From contig NC_088300.1 in the NCBI RefSeq assembly GCF_032854445.1, forward strand, positions 1,488,001 through 1,552,000: a DNA stretch of 64,000 nucleotides, given 5' to 3'. The DNA comes from Liolophura sinensis (taxonomy: Eukaryota > Mollusca > Polyplacophora > Chitonida > Chitonidae). A program made the translations under genes and the position numbers. Under the pieces are notes generated by a model. It had not been told where the DNA came from, did not search any database, and saw only the letters and a list, made by a program, of their open reading frames with translations. This document shows positions 52,901-63,584 of the stretch, piece after piece (position 1 is the first letter of the stretch; each line of letters begins with the position of its first letter).

Positions 52901-55900
52901 TATTTTATCACATAATCAAAATTCACAGAAAATTGGGTTAGTGTGAGCTCACTGCCATCATGTCTTTGTCAGGCTTTGAAAAGCCGAGACAAAATCTGGG
53001 GCACGATCATCACTGAACAAACCAAGATGGCCACATGACACAGCCGATTACAGCTCCCTCTGGTGATCAACAGAAACAACTTCTAGAAGATATGTACAGC
53101 CGTCACAATATCGACAAATCTACAGTGCAGTACATTGAAGCACACGGTAAGATATCCTCTAATATGCATGAACCATCTCTCAGTGGAATTATCTCAAAAT
53201 AGGTAAAAGTTGAGTAACAGGGCCGAAACCACTTTATACGAATTTCATAATCCACCCATAACCCAGACACATTAAGTACCTGTTCTAGTAACTTCTCAAA
53301 CGCCAAGAGAAGTGCAATTTTTTTACCTAATTCTCCTTAAGCCATTGTGGTACGGGGCGTGTAAATTGTGACTATTTATGCATTTACATGAACAGTTAAA
53401 ATAAAACCCTGACTGAGGTAACATGACAAGAGGAAGTATTTCCCCGGTTACCTGTGACCATTCGCAATCTATCACACTGTCTCGGGAGCGGTGATGGGGA
53501 ACGAATTGGAAACAGCCCTAATTTTTTTTGATGAAACCTTCCAGATTTATCTTTTCCTCTTAGCTGTAGCAGGAATGAGGTCAGATATGTACTTCTTCAT
53601 TGTGCCATTATATAAAAATCTTGAACTGTTTCTGCACAGAAAAATAATCTCACCTTAACCGTACGCTTTTACTGACGTTCCAGGCACAGGTACCCCTGTA
53701 GGAGACCCTATAGAAGCGAACTGCCTCGGCAGATTTTTCGGACAAGATGGCAAGTCCCGACATATTGGTTCAGTGAAAACAAACATTGGACATCTGGAGG
53801 TCAGCGGCAGGAGCGGCGGGGCTCATTAAAGTGCTGCTCATGATGAAGCACGAGACCATAGTGCCATCACTGTTCAGCTCAAAGCTCAACCCAAAGATTG
53901 AGTTTGAAAAGTACCATCTCAAAGTGCCTACTGATTGCGTCCCATGGGAAGAGCTGCCCTCCGGAGGTAGGGCAGCTGGTGTTAACTCTTTTGGGTTTGG
54001 GGGGTCCAACTGCCACGCTTACGTCAAGCAGTATGTGAAAACTGATCCACCAGTACCGCCTAAACCACAGAAAAATGGGTACAGAATGATTGCTGTGTCA
54101 TCTAGAAGTTCGTCTGGTTTGAAGGCCAATATCCTCCACCTGAAAGACGCGGCTGAAAAAAATCCCCTAGACATGGATGCTCTGTCCTTTACGTCAACAT
54201 GTCGACGAGATCATCACGAATACCGTTTGGCTTTTCATGCCAGTGACCAGCAGGAGTTGATAGCTGAACTAGGTAAACACCGTGTCTTTGAAAAAGTTCA
54301 ACCAGCCAAAAAACTGCGCGTCATTTATGTGTTCTGTGGAATGGGGACTGTTTGGAAGGGAATGTGCATTGATCTCTTGGATAAAGAGCAGGTTTTCAGG
54401 GACCAGTTAGAAGAAATTGACACATTACTGAAAGAATTCAACTCTGTTTCTGTAATAAATGAACTCAGAAACCAAAGCAATATACACGACCCTGCTGTTG
54501 AGCCCCTGGTGCTTTTCGCTTGCCAGGTGGGACTGACGGCCGTGTGGCGCCACTGGGGAGTGGAGGCTGATGCTGTGATTGGTCAGTCTGTAGGGGAAGT
54601 GGCTGCCGCCCACGCCGCCGGGATTCTGTCCCTCAGGTCGGCAGTAGCTGTGATCTACCACAGAACTAAGCTACTCTTACAATCAGTTGGAGGCAAAATG
54701 CTGGTAATTGGGAAATGTCCTGTTGAAAAAGTGGAAGAACTTTGCCATGAGCAAGGCGGTGGCGTTAACGTCGCCGTGTACAACAGTCCTACAAGCTGCA
54801 CCGTTTCCGGTGACGACGAAGCGGTGACCTCTGTTCGGAAATGTCTCGAATCTTTGGATCAACCTGACATGATAATCACAGAGCTTTCTGTGAAAACAGC
54901 TTATCACTGCCACAAACAAAAACCCCTGGCAAATTCTCTCATCAAGGCCTTAAATGGACTGAAGGGACAAGACGCACAGCTCGACATCGTTTCTACAGTT
55001 ACTGGTCACTTGGCATCTTCAACAGATTTTAAAACAGCAGAATACTGGGTGAAAAATCTCACAGACCCTGTTAAATTTTATCAGGGTTTATTGAATGCAA
55101 CAGATGGTGACAAATTCAACGTATTTCTCGAAATAGGACCACGCCCGGTACTTCGAGCTCATTTCAACGACGTTTTTAGTATCGGATATAGCAATGGAAT
55201 GGTTGTATCCTCAATGGAGAAGATGTCAAACACTGAAACCATGGTAAGCAGCCTTGGGAAGCTTTTTAGCCATGGTGTGAATCCCAGGTGGGCTTCTGTT
55301 ATAGTGCAGGGTGTTACACAGCTGACTGTGGAACCCAAATACCAGTTTCAGAGAACGAAAGGTTTATTTGAATCTGAAAAATCTCTCTTAGAACGCCAGG
55401 GGCTGCCAACTGTGAATGGGAGACATCCGTATGTGAATCGAGTTTCCGGGAATCTTCTCACAATGGAAATCCGGATAAATGAAAATGACACGCCATTTGT
55501 TTACTCACATGTTGTCGGCGGAGCGGCATTTGTCCCGGGATCTTTGTTCGCTGATGTCGCCTTTGAATACGCAACAGAAATATTTGAAAATGTAGTGCAA
55601 GATGTACGAGTGTCTGTGCGCTTGTTGAAGCCTGTTGGTGTCATGAAGGGCCGTAGCCAGACATTAACTTTGATGACTGAAGCACAATCTTCACACAGCG
55701 CCAGCTTCAGGATTTTACACAAAAACTCTGCGTGTGTGTTTGGTGAAGTAGTCAAATCCGGAGATTCATTCGAGCCCAAGCCCTGGGACATAGCCGCTGT
55801 CCGCATGCGGTGTACATCTTCGATGGACAAAAACGAGATATATCACAGGTTGAGGCAGTTCGGATTTGCGTATGGCGAGCAACTTCAACTGATCACGAAG

Positions 55901-58900
55901 TGTGAAGCCAATTCCGTGGAGTGCTTAGCATGGCTAAGCGTCAGCGATCTCGTGAAAACACAGATGTGTAAAACTCATCTACATCCCTCCATTCTGGATG
56001 CTATCATGCAGTCTACCTGTGCAATTTACTTCAGTACCGAGTCTTACTGGGAAGACCGTATACCTTCCATTCTTGGCGAGATTAGCATCTACAGGAAGAT
56101 CACTGGGGACATGATGTGTTATAGTAAACAGATGAGTCAGTCCAATGGGCAATTTCATTTTAGGGTTCTTCTACTAACACCTGCTGGCCAGGTGATTGCA
56201 GAACTAAAAGACTTCGTTATACAGATTTTGAGCACCACAAAGACAACCGCAGAGGATCTGGAATACGAGCTCCAGTGGGTGCCAACTGAAATCTCTACAA
56301 AGCCTCCTGATAAAAGAGCAATTTTGTTCATTCACCGGAAGCGCAAACCGGACAAAATTCTGAGTAAGCTGTCTGACTCTATGAAGGTTATTTCAACAGA
56401 GTCCACCTCAGAGCTGATGATACAAATAGACAAAGTATCTGGTGTCGTATTCTATGCAGACCTGGGTGAAGAGACTGAAGACTGTCTGATGAGATCATCG
56501 ACAGTAATGTACGACAATCTCAGGGAAGTCATCTGCTTTCTGATCAACAGCGGGAGCGACATCCCAGTGTCCGTTGTGACGGTGAATACACAAATAGCAA
56601 AGGAAGTTTCCAGTGTTTCTCAGGTGAACCTGGATGGGTCACATCTATGGGGCATGATGAGATGTTTTGTAATAGAGGACAACAGAAAGGGACAGTTGAT
56701 TGATCTCCATGACTTCACCAGGGCTACCATAGACACTTTAACTAATTCTTTGAATCCACAGGCCTTTCAAGAATTTGATTTCAGAGAACTGATGATATGC
56801 GAAGGAAAACCCTTTAAGTATTTGGTGAAAGCTGCTCTACGTGTGATGCCAATCAGGGAGAAACTTGGCCGTCAAACCGAGACTAGTCAGCCTTTGGATG
56901 TTGTCAGTCATCGTAAGACACCGGATTGTCCATACGAATTTCGGTTGGAATATTCCAAACAGACAGCAGATACTTCATCAAAAGGAGAAACATTGTCGGT
57001 AAACGTGCAATTTGTGGTAATAACAAAACCTACCAGTTTTTACACCGATGAGTCGCAAACGAATTGGGACGAAGGGCAAAGACTGGTCTGTGTGGAGGCC
57101 CTTGGCACCACCAAAAGTACGTCAGAAACTGAGGACGTCATTGTCCTTTGTCCAACATTTGCCCGAACTGTTTTAACAGTTTCAAAAGCGAATACAGTAC
57201 CAAAGTCACTCATTAAAGACTATAAGCCTGGTGTGTTGATATGTTTGGCGATGATAGAAAACATGACCCAACCAATTCCCTCCGATTCTCACGTGGCCGT
57301 CATAACTGAACCGCAGTCCAGATGTTTTGGTCAGTTGGTGAAAGCTGTTTTAAACTATAAAGGATGCATGAGCGTGGGGATTTATGAAACACTAACACAT
57401 GGAAGTATCCCAAAAGACACATCGCACATGATTTTGTTTTCAAGGTGTCCAGCCGAATTCTTCAAAACAGAAGATACTGATCAGACAATAGAAATAATTG
57501 CCATTGAAGGCTTTGCAAGAGAAAGAACAGTAGGCATCCTACTTATGAAAAAGAGGATGTTTACTTCTCGATTAATTAGACTATCGGAAGTGCTACAGGC
57601 TGACAAGATTACGAAATGCTTGGAACAAATATCGACCATGCTGTCAACGGAATGGAGAGGATTAAACGAAATCTTGAGCACATTTGAAGAAAAACATCTT
57701 GAAATCTTCGTGTCGCACGTCATTCATGTTGCAGATCAGTCAGTGCCTTTGTGTGTTACTGAACGGACGCTTTTCCGAGGAAATGCGTCATATGTTATAG
57801 TGGGAGGCCTGACGGGCCTAGGCTGGTTGATTGTTCAGTTCATCGCAGAAATGGGCGGTGGTCTGATCGCTATTACGTCACGGAGGACACCAGACGCGGA
57901 CGCCCAGGAAAAGATGCGAAAACTAAGCCAGGAGACCAAAGCCAAAATTGAATTTCTACAGGCAGATGTGTGTGACTTGAGCTCTCTTGAAAACGCCTTC
58001 GTGATCCTACAGGCAAAGTACCCTGATCACGCAGTCAAGGGAATATTTCAAGGTGCTGGTGTGCTGAAGGATTCTCTGTTGCTCTATTCCACAGCCGAAG
58101 ATTTCGAAAAAGTTGCCTCGCCTAAAATCCAAGGTTCTTTAAATCTACATAAGCTGTGTATGAAACTTGGTCTAAAGTTGGACTACTTTATTTTACAATC
58201 TTCAGTCGCATCTGTTTTCGGAAATCCAGGCCAGACAAGCTATGGTGCAGCTAACAGTTTTCTCGACACACTCGCCAACTACCGTCGTCAAAAGGGTTTG
58301 AAAGCACAGTCTCTAAACTGGGGACCATTATGTGTAGGAATGGCTGTGAGGGACGAGTCCGTAGTCAGCAGCTGGAAAAGCGCAGGGTTTGAAGCCATGT
58401 GTGAAGAGGGCATTCGAAAATGCTTAACGCATGCATTGTTGTCCAGCAAAGTACAGATGTGCTTTGCTGATCTTAGCGTCAAAGTGGAAGGCACATCACA
58501 AGACATACGAGCGGTTTTGAATGGTTCTGCGCAAGGTGTATCTGGGTCACAATCCGAGAACGTAGATATTGACTTATCGTCAATCCAGAGAATGAATGAA
58601 GAGGACAGAAAACACTCTCTCTGGAAGTATGTCAAGGCTCTTGTGACCAGTATGATCCCAGTGTCGCCAGATCTACTTCAACATTCAACTCTTTTCTCTG
58701 AGGTAGGACTCAATTCAATGGTAGCCGTTTCCTTTACAAACAGAGTGAGGGCCGATACAGGAATCCATCTACCTGCTACTCGTCTACTCTCAGAAGACCT
58801 CAAGCTGATAGACATTCTGGCAGAAATCGACAATGCTTTGACGAAAAACAAGAGTTCCACCACTGATACAGAGAGGATGTCGTCCAAACTCTCACCACTG

Positions 58901-61900
58901 ATTTCACCGACACAAGGCCTTATCTATCAAATCCATCAGCAACGTTTTCGAAATGATGTCGATGTCCTAATTTGGACAGAATTGAACACCACATTGGTGC
59001 TTTCTAAGGAAAACATCAAAGCCGCCGTGTACAAAGTGGTCGAGAGAAATAAACCAATAAGAACGATATACAAGCAGAATGGAAATCGTGTAGAGCCTGT
59101 CCTGTTGGAAACATTTCAACTTCCGGATATTATAGAACTCCGCGGAGTTGATGAAGATATCACACAACAGTTTTCAAGCATACTGAAGCAACCTTTCGAC
59201 CTGAGCAAAGACCTGCCGTTCAGGATCATTTATAACCAGTCTAATATCTCCAGTTCTAAGATCAAGTTTATTTTCCATCCAATAAGCTTTGATCAAAGAG
59301 CAGTTCATCTGTTTATCAATGAGTTCAAAAGCGTTTTGCTCTCTGAAGATTTGCTGGAAGTAAAGGATATCGATATTCCACAGGAAATTTTCAAAATTCT
59401 AAACCCTCAGTTTACGAAACTTGAGAGATTCTGGGAGAAGCGCCTGAATCCGTCTAATGACTTGCCTCTTCTGTCATTGTCCACATCGCCGGAAGACCAC
59501 ATACCCCCTGGATCGGAGAAAACCATATCTCTTTATTGTCCAACAGATGTCGTCATCGACATTATCAAAATGTCAGAAAAGTTGAAAATCACAATGTTTC
59601 AGCTTTTAGTGAGTGCCCTTCATCTTCTGTGGCATGTGTTGACTGGAGAGGACAAAGTTGGACTTCTGATGGACATTGACACACGCCAGCATGTCCCAGC
59701 CCTGAAGAACGTCATGACTCACTGCGTGAACTACCTACCTGCTATTGGCTCCTTTGACCAAGACATTACAATTGAGAGTTTCTTACAGAGCAACTCAGCT
59801 GAGGTGAGGCAGTGTGTGGAGCATGGCCTCTATCCCGGGTTTTTGGTGCTGGAGAACACGTCAGAGGTGACGGCAGCCAACATCTGTAGACATAACGTGG
59901 TTATGGAGGAGCTCACCGATCAGAAGACCATGACACATGATAAGGTAAATATTGGAAAGACTGGTGCCGTAAGTACACATCACGAGACACGACTCCGGAT
60001 ATGGGCGAGTGAGAGACGTAAGGTTCTGCAATTGCAGTTAGATTATCACCCTGGTATTGTTACTCAAAGAGCAGCAGAAACGTTTCTCGCGGACTACCAA
60101 GAGGTCGTACATTTTGTCGTACACAGTCCAAAAACTCCAGTGAAGAACATTGCTCATGCAGTGTCGTTACATTCTGTGACAACACCATCAGCAACAGTGG
60201 ACTCGAAACTGTCCACTTTATCACACGGGATCTCGGAGTCGACGCAGGAAATCCTTTTCGGGGAAGAAAATACGGATGAAAACAACACGTTGAACGAAAA
60301 TGGATATTCTCTGGACAGCAGCCTTTCATTCCTTACTGTGGGTAAGCCATTTGTCAGAGTACTAAGGAACTAAAACAATTTTACAAATTCTTCTGTCATT
60401 GCAATTTTTAACAGTTTTAACCACAGTGGACTGTATTTTCATATCGAGCATGTGGTGAAGTAAATTTTATGATAATGTTAAGATCCGCAGCTATTAAGAT
60501 AAGAAGATAAATTAGTTAAAATGGTATTTAGCACTTGTGGATATTCTTTTGGCAAAATAGTATATTATTTTAGTGATTGGAGCATTTCCCTCATGAATGT
60601 TTATCAAATCTTTGATAAGAAAAGGTGATTTCATGAATTCATTCACTTTACTACTTATTTTAACGTCGTTCTCAAGAATGCTTTTACTCACATGGCAATA
60701 GTTAGGCTAATGTGTGCAGCAAATCGAGAAGATGTTATAACTATCAGCAAAACAGAAATCTGATAGCATTATACAGATTGTTACGTGGTGACTCGTTGTC
60801 TGATTGTCGTACGTAAGTAATTTTAAATGAGTATTAAGGATTGTATTTGTTCCGCAGGTTCCTCGTATGAGATGAAAATAGGTGACGGATGTTGTGCGTC
60901 ATCTTGGGAAGACGCTCTTCTGCGCATGACCCTGCTTAACGGAAGGCCGGGTTGCCTGGAGTGGGGCCTCGACGAGTCTGGATCTGTGGGGAAGATGGCC
61001 GTGTCCCAAATCAAGAGAGTCAGTCGTCGCTCTAAAGGAAGTGAGTTAGCAAGAAAACAATTTACCAAAAGTGTAATTTGCTAAACATTTTTAATAAGAA
61101 CCAAAAAAATAATTGCAATCTTTTATAAGTGAATATAGGCGATCTGCCATTCTCGATGTTTTGACATGTTGAGAATTTCAGGGACTCAGGGGCTCTTAAT
61201 TACACAACATTATTGGTGTGATTTGGAAGAGCAGAAATGAAATCTTTTGTAGTCACAGTGTGAGTGTTAATGACCGTGGACCTATGCATGTAACTATAAT
61301 AGCCGTAGCACTATACATCCTTTGATGTACGCAGTTACACAGATAACAGTTTAATTACAGTTTAACTATGGTAGCCATCGCATTATAAAGCCTTTGATGT
61401 ACGCAGTTACATAGATCTCAGTTAAATTACAGTTTAACCATGGTCGTCATCGCATTATAAAAGCCTTTGATGTACGCAGTTACACAGATCTCTGTTTAAT
61501 TACAGTTTAACCATGGTGGTCATCGCGTTATAAAGCCTTTGGTGTACGCTGTTACACTTCAATTAGGTCTCAGTTTAAGACCCAATCCAAGGGTAGTAAC
61601 GCTAATCAGTACATTCATTGGATGCCAGAAAGACGGCCTTATGGAAATGTGTGATTCTCAGGTGTCAAACTGTGGATTTTTCTTGGCTAAAGAGTTCACC
61701 CGTTTCCACAGACAAATATTACATATATAATATGATAATAAGAATTTACTACTCCTTGTGACAATAGTAAAAACTAAACCGTATAGCGGACTGGTGTCAA
61801 ATGTCGATGGTTTACTGGATTGCTGCTAAAGGTCGGCTTGCTGGATTGGTGCCAAAGACCGGTGGTTTACTGGATTGGTGCCAAATATCGGTGGTTTAGT

Positions 61901-62382
61901 GGATTGGCGCCAAAAGTCGGTGATTTGCTGCTATGGCCAGTGATGCTAACACAGTGACTCGCTGTGGTCGCCGTGAGGCCCGGTCTACTTTATGCTGCCT
62001 TCCTGGCCGGTCGTACGTATGTGTAGAAAGCCCTGTCAGCAACCTGCGGATCGTTGTGGCTATTCTCCAGTATCTGCTTTGTTTCCTTCCACCACAGTGC
62101 TGGACACTGTCGTATAAGTCAAATATTCAACAGTACGGCATAAAATACAGTCAGATATAGAAACAAATCTTTAAGTTTAAGTTTAATCGACATGTTTCAG
62201 ACATTCATAAACTGGAAATCAAATCCTCAAACAAAACTCTCAAGTTCAGGACAAGGGACGAGACCTTGGTAGACAGATGGAGCAATGCACTGGATCGAGT
62301 GACGAGATCCAGAGAACATCAACAGACCTACGTGAATCGCGGGGCCGAGTTTGAGACAGACACACTCACAACGCATATGTAA
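43694..62382 (+). CDS. Animal FAS-like polyketide synthase with C-terminal condensation-like and PH-like domains, whole gene
   Basis: Eight exons: 43694-43905, 45096-45256, 46771-46974, 50222-50404, 52973-53146, 53684-60341, 60858-61040, 62201-62382. All junctions are GT/AG and the phases agree once three single-base indels in the KS are allowed for, giving about 2,650 residues. Approximate order: KS 1-420 (Cys176, both active His), AT with GQSVGE (Ser about 613), DH with HxxxGxxxxP (His about 920) and LDAIMQ (Asp about 1083), a degenerate enoylreductase-like region, KR with GGLTGLG (about 1684) and SYGAAN (Tyr about 1831), ACP with GLNSM (Ser about 1989), condensation-like domain about 2060-2500, PH-like tail about 2531-2630. 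No thioesterase. It probably makes a reduced polyketide or lipid-like product; the product is unknown. Confidence 0.85.
44035..44118 (-). mobile_element. SINE fragment in PKS intron 1
   Basis: Short match to the SINE at 49866-50126: GACCTTCCCAC.TACG, AGGAAG, GCATTGG.GAGGGGCTCCT, with the middle deleted. Confidence 0.5.
44879..44985. repeat. Short tandem repeat, 22-bp unit, about 5 copies
   Basis: Units of ATTCACCTGTAAGGAATCTG plus GC or GT in intron 1. Confidence 0.9.
45096..45256 (+). CDS. PKS exon 2: KS
   Basis: The acceptor TTTTTTAG ends at 45095 and the donor GTAACT starts at 45257. It encodes [38 protein letters not shown] and [16 protein letters not shown], the MDPQQR core block of ketosynthases. 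It ends in phase 1. Confidence 0.88.
45304..45333. repeat. Homopolymer pair C18-A12
   Basis: Eighteen C followed directly by twelve A, shortly after exon 2. The length is likely unreliable in an assembly. Confidence 0.9.
45355..45645 (+). repeat. About 70-bp repeat derived from the exon 2/intron 2 junction, 4 extra copies
   Basis: Each copy resembles 45235-45300: the exon 2 end (AAAACTGGTGTCTATATAG appears as AAAACAGGCGTCTATATATA) followed by the donor and first intron bases (GGTAACTAAAC, then ACAAAACACAGACTTGTTTAC). Donor-like GT sites lie near 45378, 45449, 45520 and 45591. The last copy also shows decayed upstream exon sequence (GGCAACAGCTTTGGGACAGG). Confidence 0.8.
45690..45858. repeat. 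Minisatellite, about 41-bp unit, 4 copies
   Basis: Units contain GACAGTACAGCAGCCAGCTC, TGCCCATAGATACATTC. Located in intron 2. The minus-strand open frame here (63 codons) is a repeat artefact. Confidence 0.88.
46275..46435. repeat. Short degenerate repeat, about 50-57 bp, 3 copies
   Basis: ACTTAGATA.TG.CAACAT.TA followed by CCCCTCCACCC, three times, in intron 2. Confidence 0.7.
46771..46974 (+). CDS. PKS exon 3: KS active-site Cys
   Basis: The acceptor TTATTTCAG ends at 46770 and the donor GTGGGT starts at 46975, phase 1 at both ends. It encodes [40 protein letters not shown] and [20 protein letters not shown]. The DTACSS nucleophile loop holds the catalytic cysteine (codon 46923-46925, about residue 176). 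Confidence 0.92.
47165..49585. repeat. Minisatellite, 47-bp unit, about 51 copies, in PKS intron 3
   Basis: The unit contains GTCGTAACACTGTCGAACTT, CCATGGGCAGTCTAATGCTG and GTCCCCA. Copies vary at several sites, and a 14-15 G run occurs near 48884. The minus-strand frames (up to 182 codons, [21 protein letters not shown]) are read through the repeat and are not called genes. Confidence 0.95.
49866..50126 (-). mobile_element. tRNA-derived SINE in PKS intron 3
   Basis: Read on the minus strand it begins GGGGGCCTCTGTGGCTCAGT, with an A-box-like TGGCTCAGTTGG (50105-50116) and a B-box-like GAGTTCAAGTCC (50037-50048), as in a tRNA-derived promoter. A body with GCCAGCATGAGCTG-type sequence follows, and a tail ending in AAATAAAT. 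Degraded copies are at 8612 and 44035. It is not a functional tRNA gene. Confidence 0.82.
50222..50404 (+). CDS. PKS exon 4: KS (one frameshift)
   Basis: The acceptor TTTTTGCCAG ends at 50221 and the donor GTAAGT starts at 50405. It encodes [40 protein letters not shown], then [19 protein letters not shown] only if one G near 50347 is removed. As assembled, the frame turns into [11 protein letters not shown] and stops. Confidence 0.85.
50535..52400. repeat. Minisatellite, 35-bp unit, about 53 copies, in PKS intron 4
   Basis: Unit GCATTAGTACCTCAGTAATT followed by GTCACAGGCAAACAA, starting about 130 bp after exon 4. Copies are close to identical, suggesting a young array. No open frame of note. 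Confidence 0.96.
52628..52705 (+). repeat. Short dispersed repeat, left member of inverted pair
   Basis: ACAGTGTGATATCTGGCAAA, CCGGTGAAATACCGCCTCTT and TTACCTCAGTTAGA match the reverse complement of 53403-53482 at roughly three quarters of positions. Related pieces occur near 7810, 45910 and 46230. Confidence 0.65.
52973..53146 (+). CDS. PKS exon 5: KS (one frameshift)
   Basis: The acceptor TTTGTCAG ends at 52972 and the donor GTAAGA starts at 53147. It encodes [15 protein letters not shown], then [20 protein letters not shown] and [23 protein letters not shown], the second half of the ketosynthase. One base, probably a G near 53014, must be added to pass from the first to the second part. 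The active-site His lies in EAHGTGTP across the next junction. Confidence 0.85.
53403..53482 (-). repeat. Short dispersed repeat, right member of inverted pair
   Basis: Reverse-complement partner of 52628-52705, so exon 5 sits between inverted copies about 700 bp apart. Confidence 0.65.
53684..60341 (+). CDS. PKS exon 6: KS end, AT, DH, degenerate ER, KR, ACP, condensation-like domain
   Basis: The acceptor TTCCAG ends at 53683 and the donor GTAAGC starts at 60342. The exon opens with [16 protein letters not shown] and KTNIGHLE; one extra G near 53798 must be removed to reach [10 protein letters not shown]. From there nearly 6.6 kb is open. Order: KS end (GFGGSNCHA), AT ([17 protein letters not shown] at 54587, AYHCHKQ), DH ([10 protein letters not shown] at 55508, [11 protein letters not shown]), KR structural part ([10 protein letters not shown]), a reductase-like stretch without a clear NADPH motif ([19 protein letters not shown]), KR ([28 protein letters not shown]), ACP (VGLNSMVA), then the condensation-like domain: [31 protein letters not shown] at 59276, [17 protein letters not shown]. 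Confidence 0.92.
60858..61040 (+). CDS. PKS exon 7: N-terminal half of PH-like segment
   Basis: The acceptor TTCCGCAG ends at 60857 and the donor GTGAGT starts at 61041, phase 1 on both sides. It encodes [40 protein letters not shown] and [20 protein letters not shown]. The pattern of a hydrophobic strand, L-x-W, and a V-x-x-I-x-x-V strand is what PH domains show in their first strands. The assignment rests on pattern only. Confidence 0.72.
61290..61560. repeat. Tandem repeat, about 77-bp unit, 3-4 copies
   Basis: CCTTTGATGTACGCAGTTAC, AATTACAGTTTAACCATGGT and CATCGCATTATAAAG recur in intron 7. Confidence 0.88.
61790..61935. repeat. Degenerate tandem repeat, about 29-32 bp, 4-5 copies
   Basis: GGATTGGTGCCAAA and TCGGTGGTTTACT recur with substitutions in intron 7. 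Confidence 0.8.
62201..62382 (+). CDS. PKS exon 8: C-terminal half of PH-like segment and stop
   Basis: The acceptor ATGTTTCAG ends at 62200. Joined in phase 1 it reads [20 protein letters not shown], then [20 protein letters not shown] and a polar tail ending TDTLTTHM before TAA at 62380-62382. The strand followed by D-E-x-x-x-D-R-W-x-x-A-L helix is the typical end of a PH domain. The exon is too short for the open-frame size cut and was found by splice phase. I could not exclude alternative terminal exons. Confidence 0.7.
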
Positions 62383-63580
62383 GGTTACTGGCTGCGATGA
62401 ACGTGGATCTTGTGTTACTTGTTCCGTTATATTCCCTATGTCAGAATTGTGGAAACACTATGGCGTGATTCTTTCTGACTGAAATGTTACCGATTTTACA
62501 GAACAAACAGACATATACATTGGTTCAAGCCTCTGCTGATTTTCACATAAGTAGCTAAATTAAGCAAAAATCCTGGAATAATGAAGTTTTCCAGGTAAAT
62601 TTGGATTCGGTATTGTTTTTAATAGGAAGATGGAGAAACTCTGATGAAACTATGAATGTATTAGTAGAACAGTTCATGATATGCGAGAACAATATTTTCA
62701 TATAACATTATTATGTTCATTTTACAGACCCTAATTTCTTTTGAAAATGAGGAAATTTTTACTTTTTGTACATTTGCAAAAATGTGTGAACCAATGTCTT
62801 TCTTTGCTGGAAGCAATTTTTAAACATTATCCTTTGGAATTGTTTTATTACTTCACGTAAGTCATGGTGTTTTATTTTTTTACTCCAGCTTGCGCTGCTG
62901 TTCCACATTTGTGGTAAATGTAGAGTATGTATCTTTTACACTTGAATGAAAAGAGCATATGAAGAACACAAGTAAACTTGAACCATGTGTGTTTTACGTG
63001 GAAAATAGATCATCTCAAGTGAACCATAAAGTGCGAAAATGTAGACATAATGTTTTAAGATTACATGACCTATTGTATTGTCGTATAACCACTGAACTGA
63101 ACGTGATAATGTATGAATAATATAATCAGATATTATCAAAAGTATTTTGGACCGAATGTACTCTTTTATAACGACCTTCAAGTGTGATATATTGAACCGG
63201 AAGATAACATGTCCAACTTTATTTTATATTGAAATATATAATATACAAGTATATTAAGAAATCATGTAAAATTGTGGAAGCGGTTGATGACCATATACGG
63301 TTATGCAAAAAATTTTCAACGGAAGCAACGTGTTGCTGACCACTGTGACTGTTCCCCGGAAAGAATGTTTGTCAAATGCCTGTGATTGACGTACTAAAAT
63401 ATTTGTGTTGTGCCACATATATAGATACATCTGCTGATTGTTCCTTTTTTATAACAAGGTATTTTTATAACGAAGGTGTACTCCTTTAGCCAGAATAAAC
63501 CAATGTAAAAGTCGCCTCATGGGCTCAGTTTACGTTGTGTATGATCCTAATATGCGCACTTCAACTTTCATTTGGTTATA
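62383..63580. other. 3' flank of the PKS gene
   Basis: AT-rich, without further recognisable exons. The first plain AATAAA I noticed lies at about 63493, 1.1 kb after the stop, and could serve as a poly(A) signal, but this is weak. Confidence 0.4.
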
Positions 63581-63584
63581 ATCA

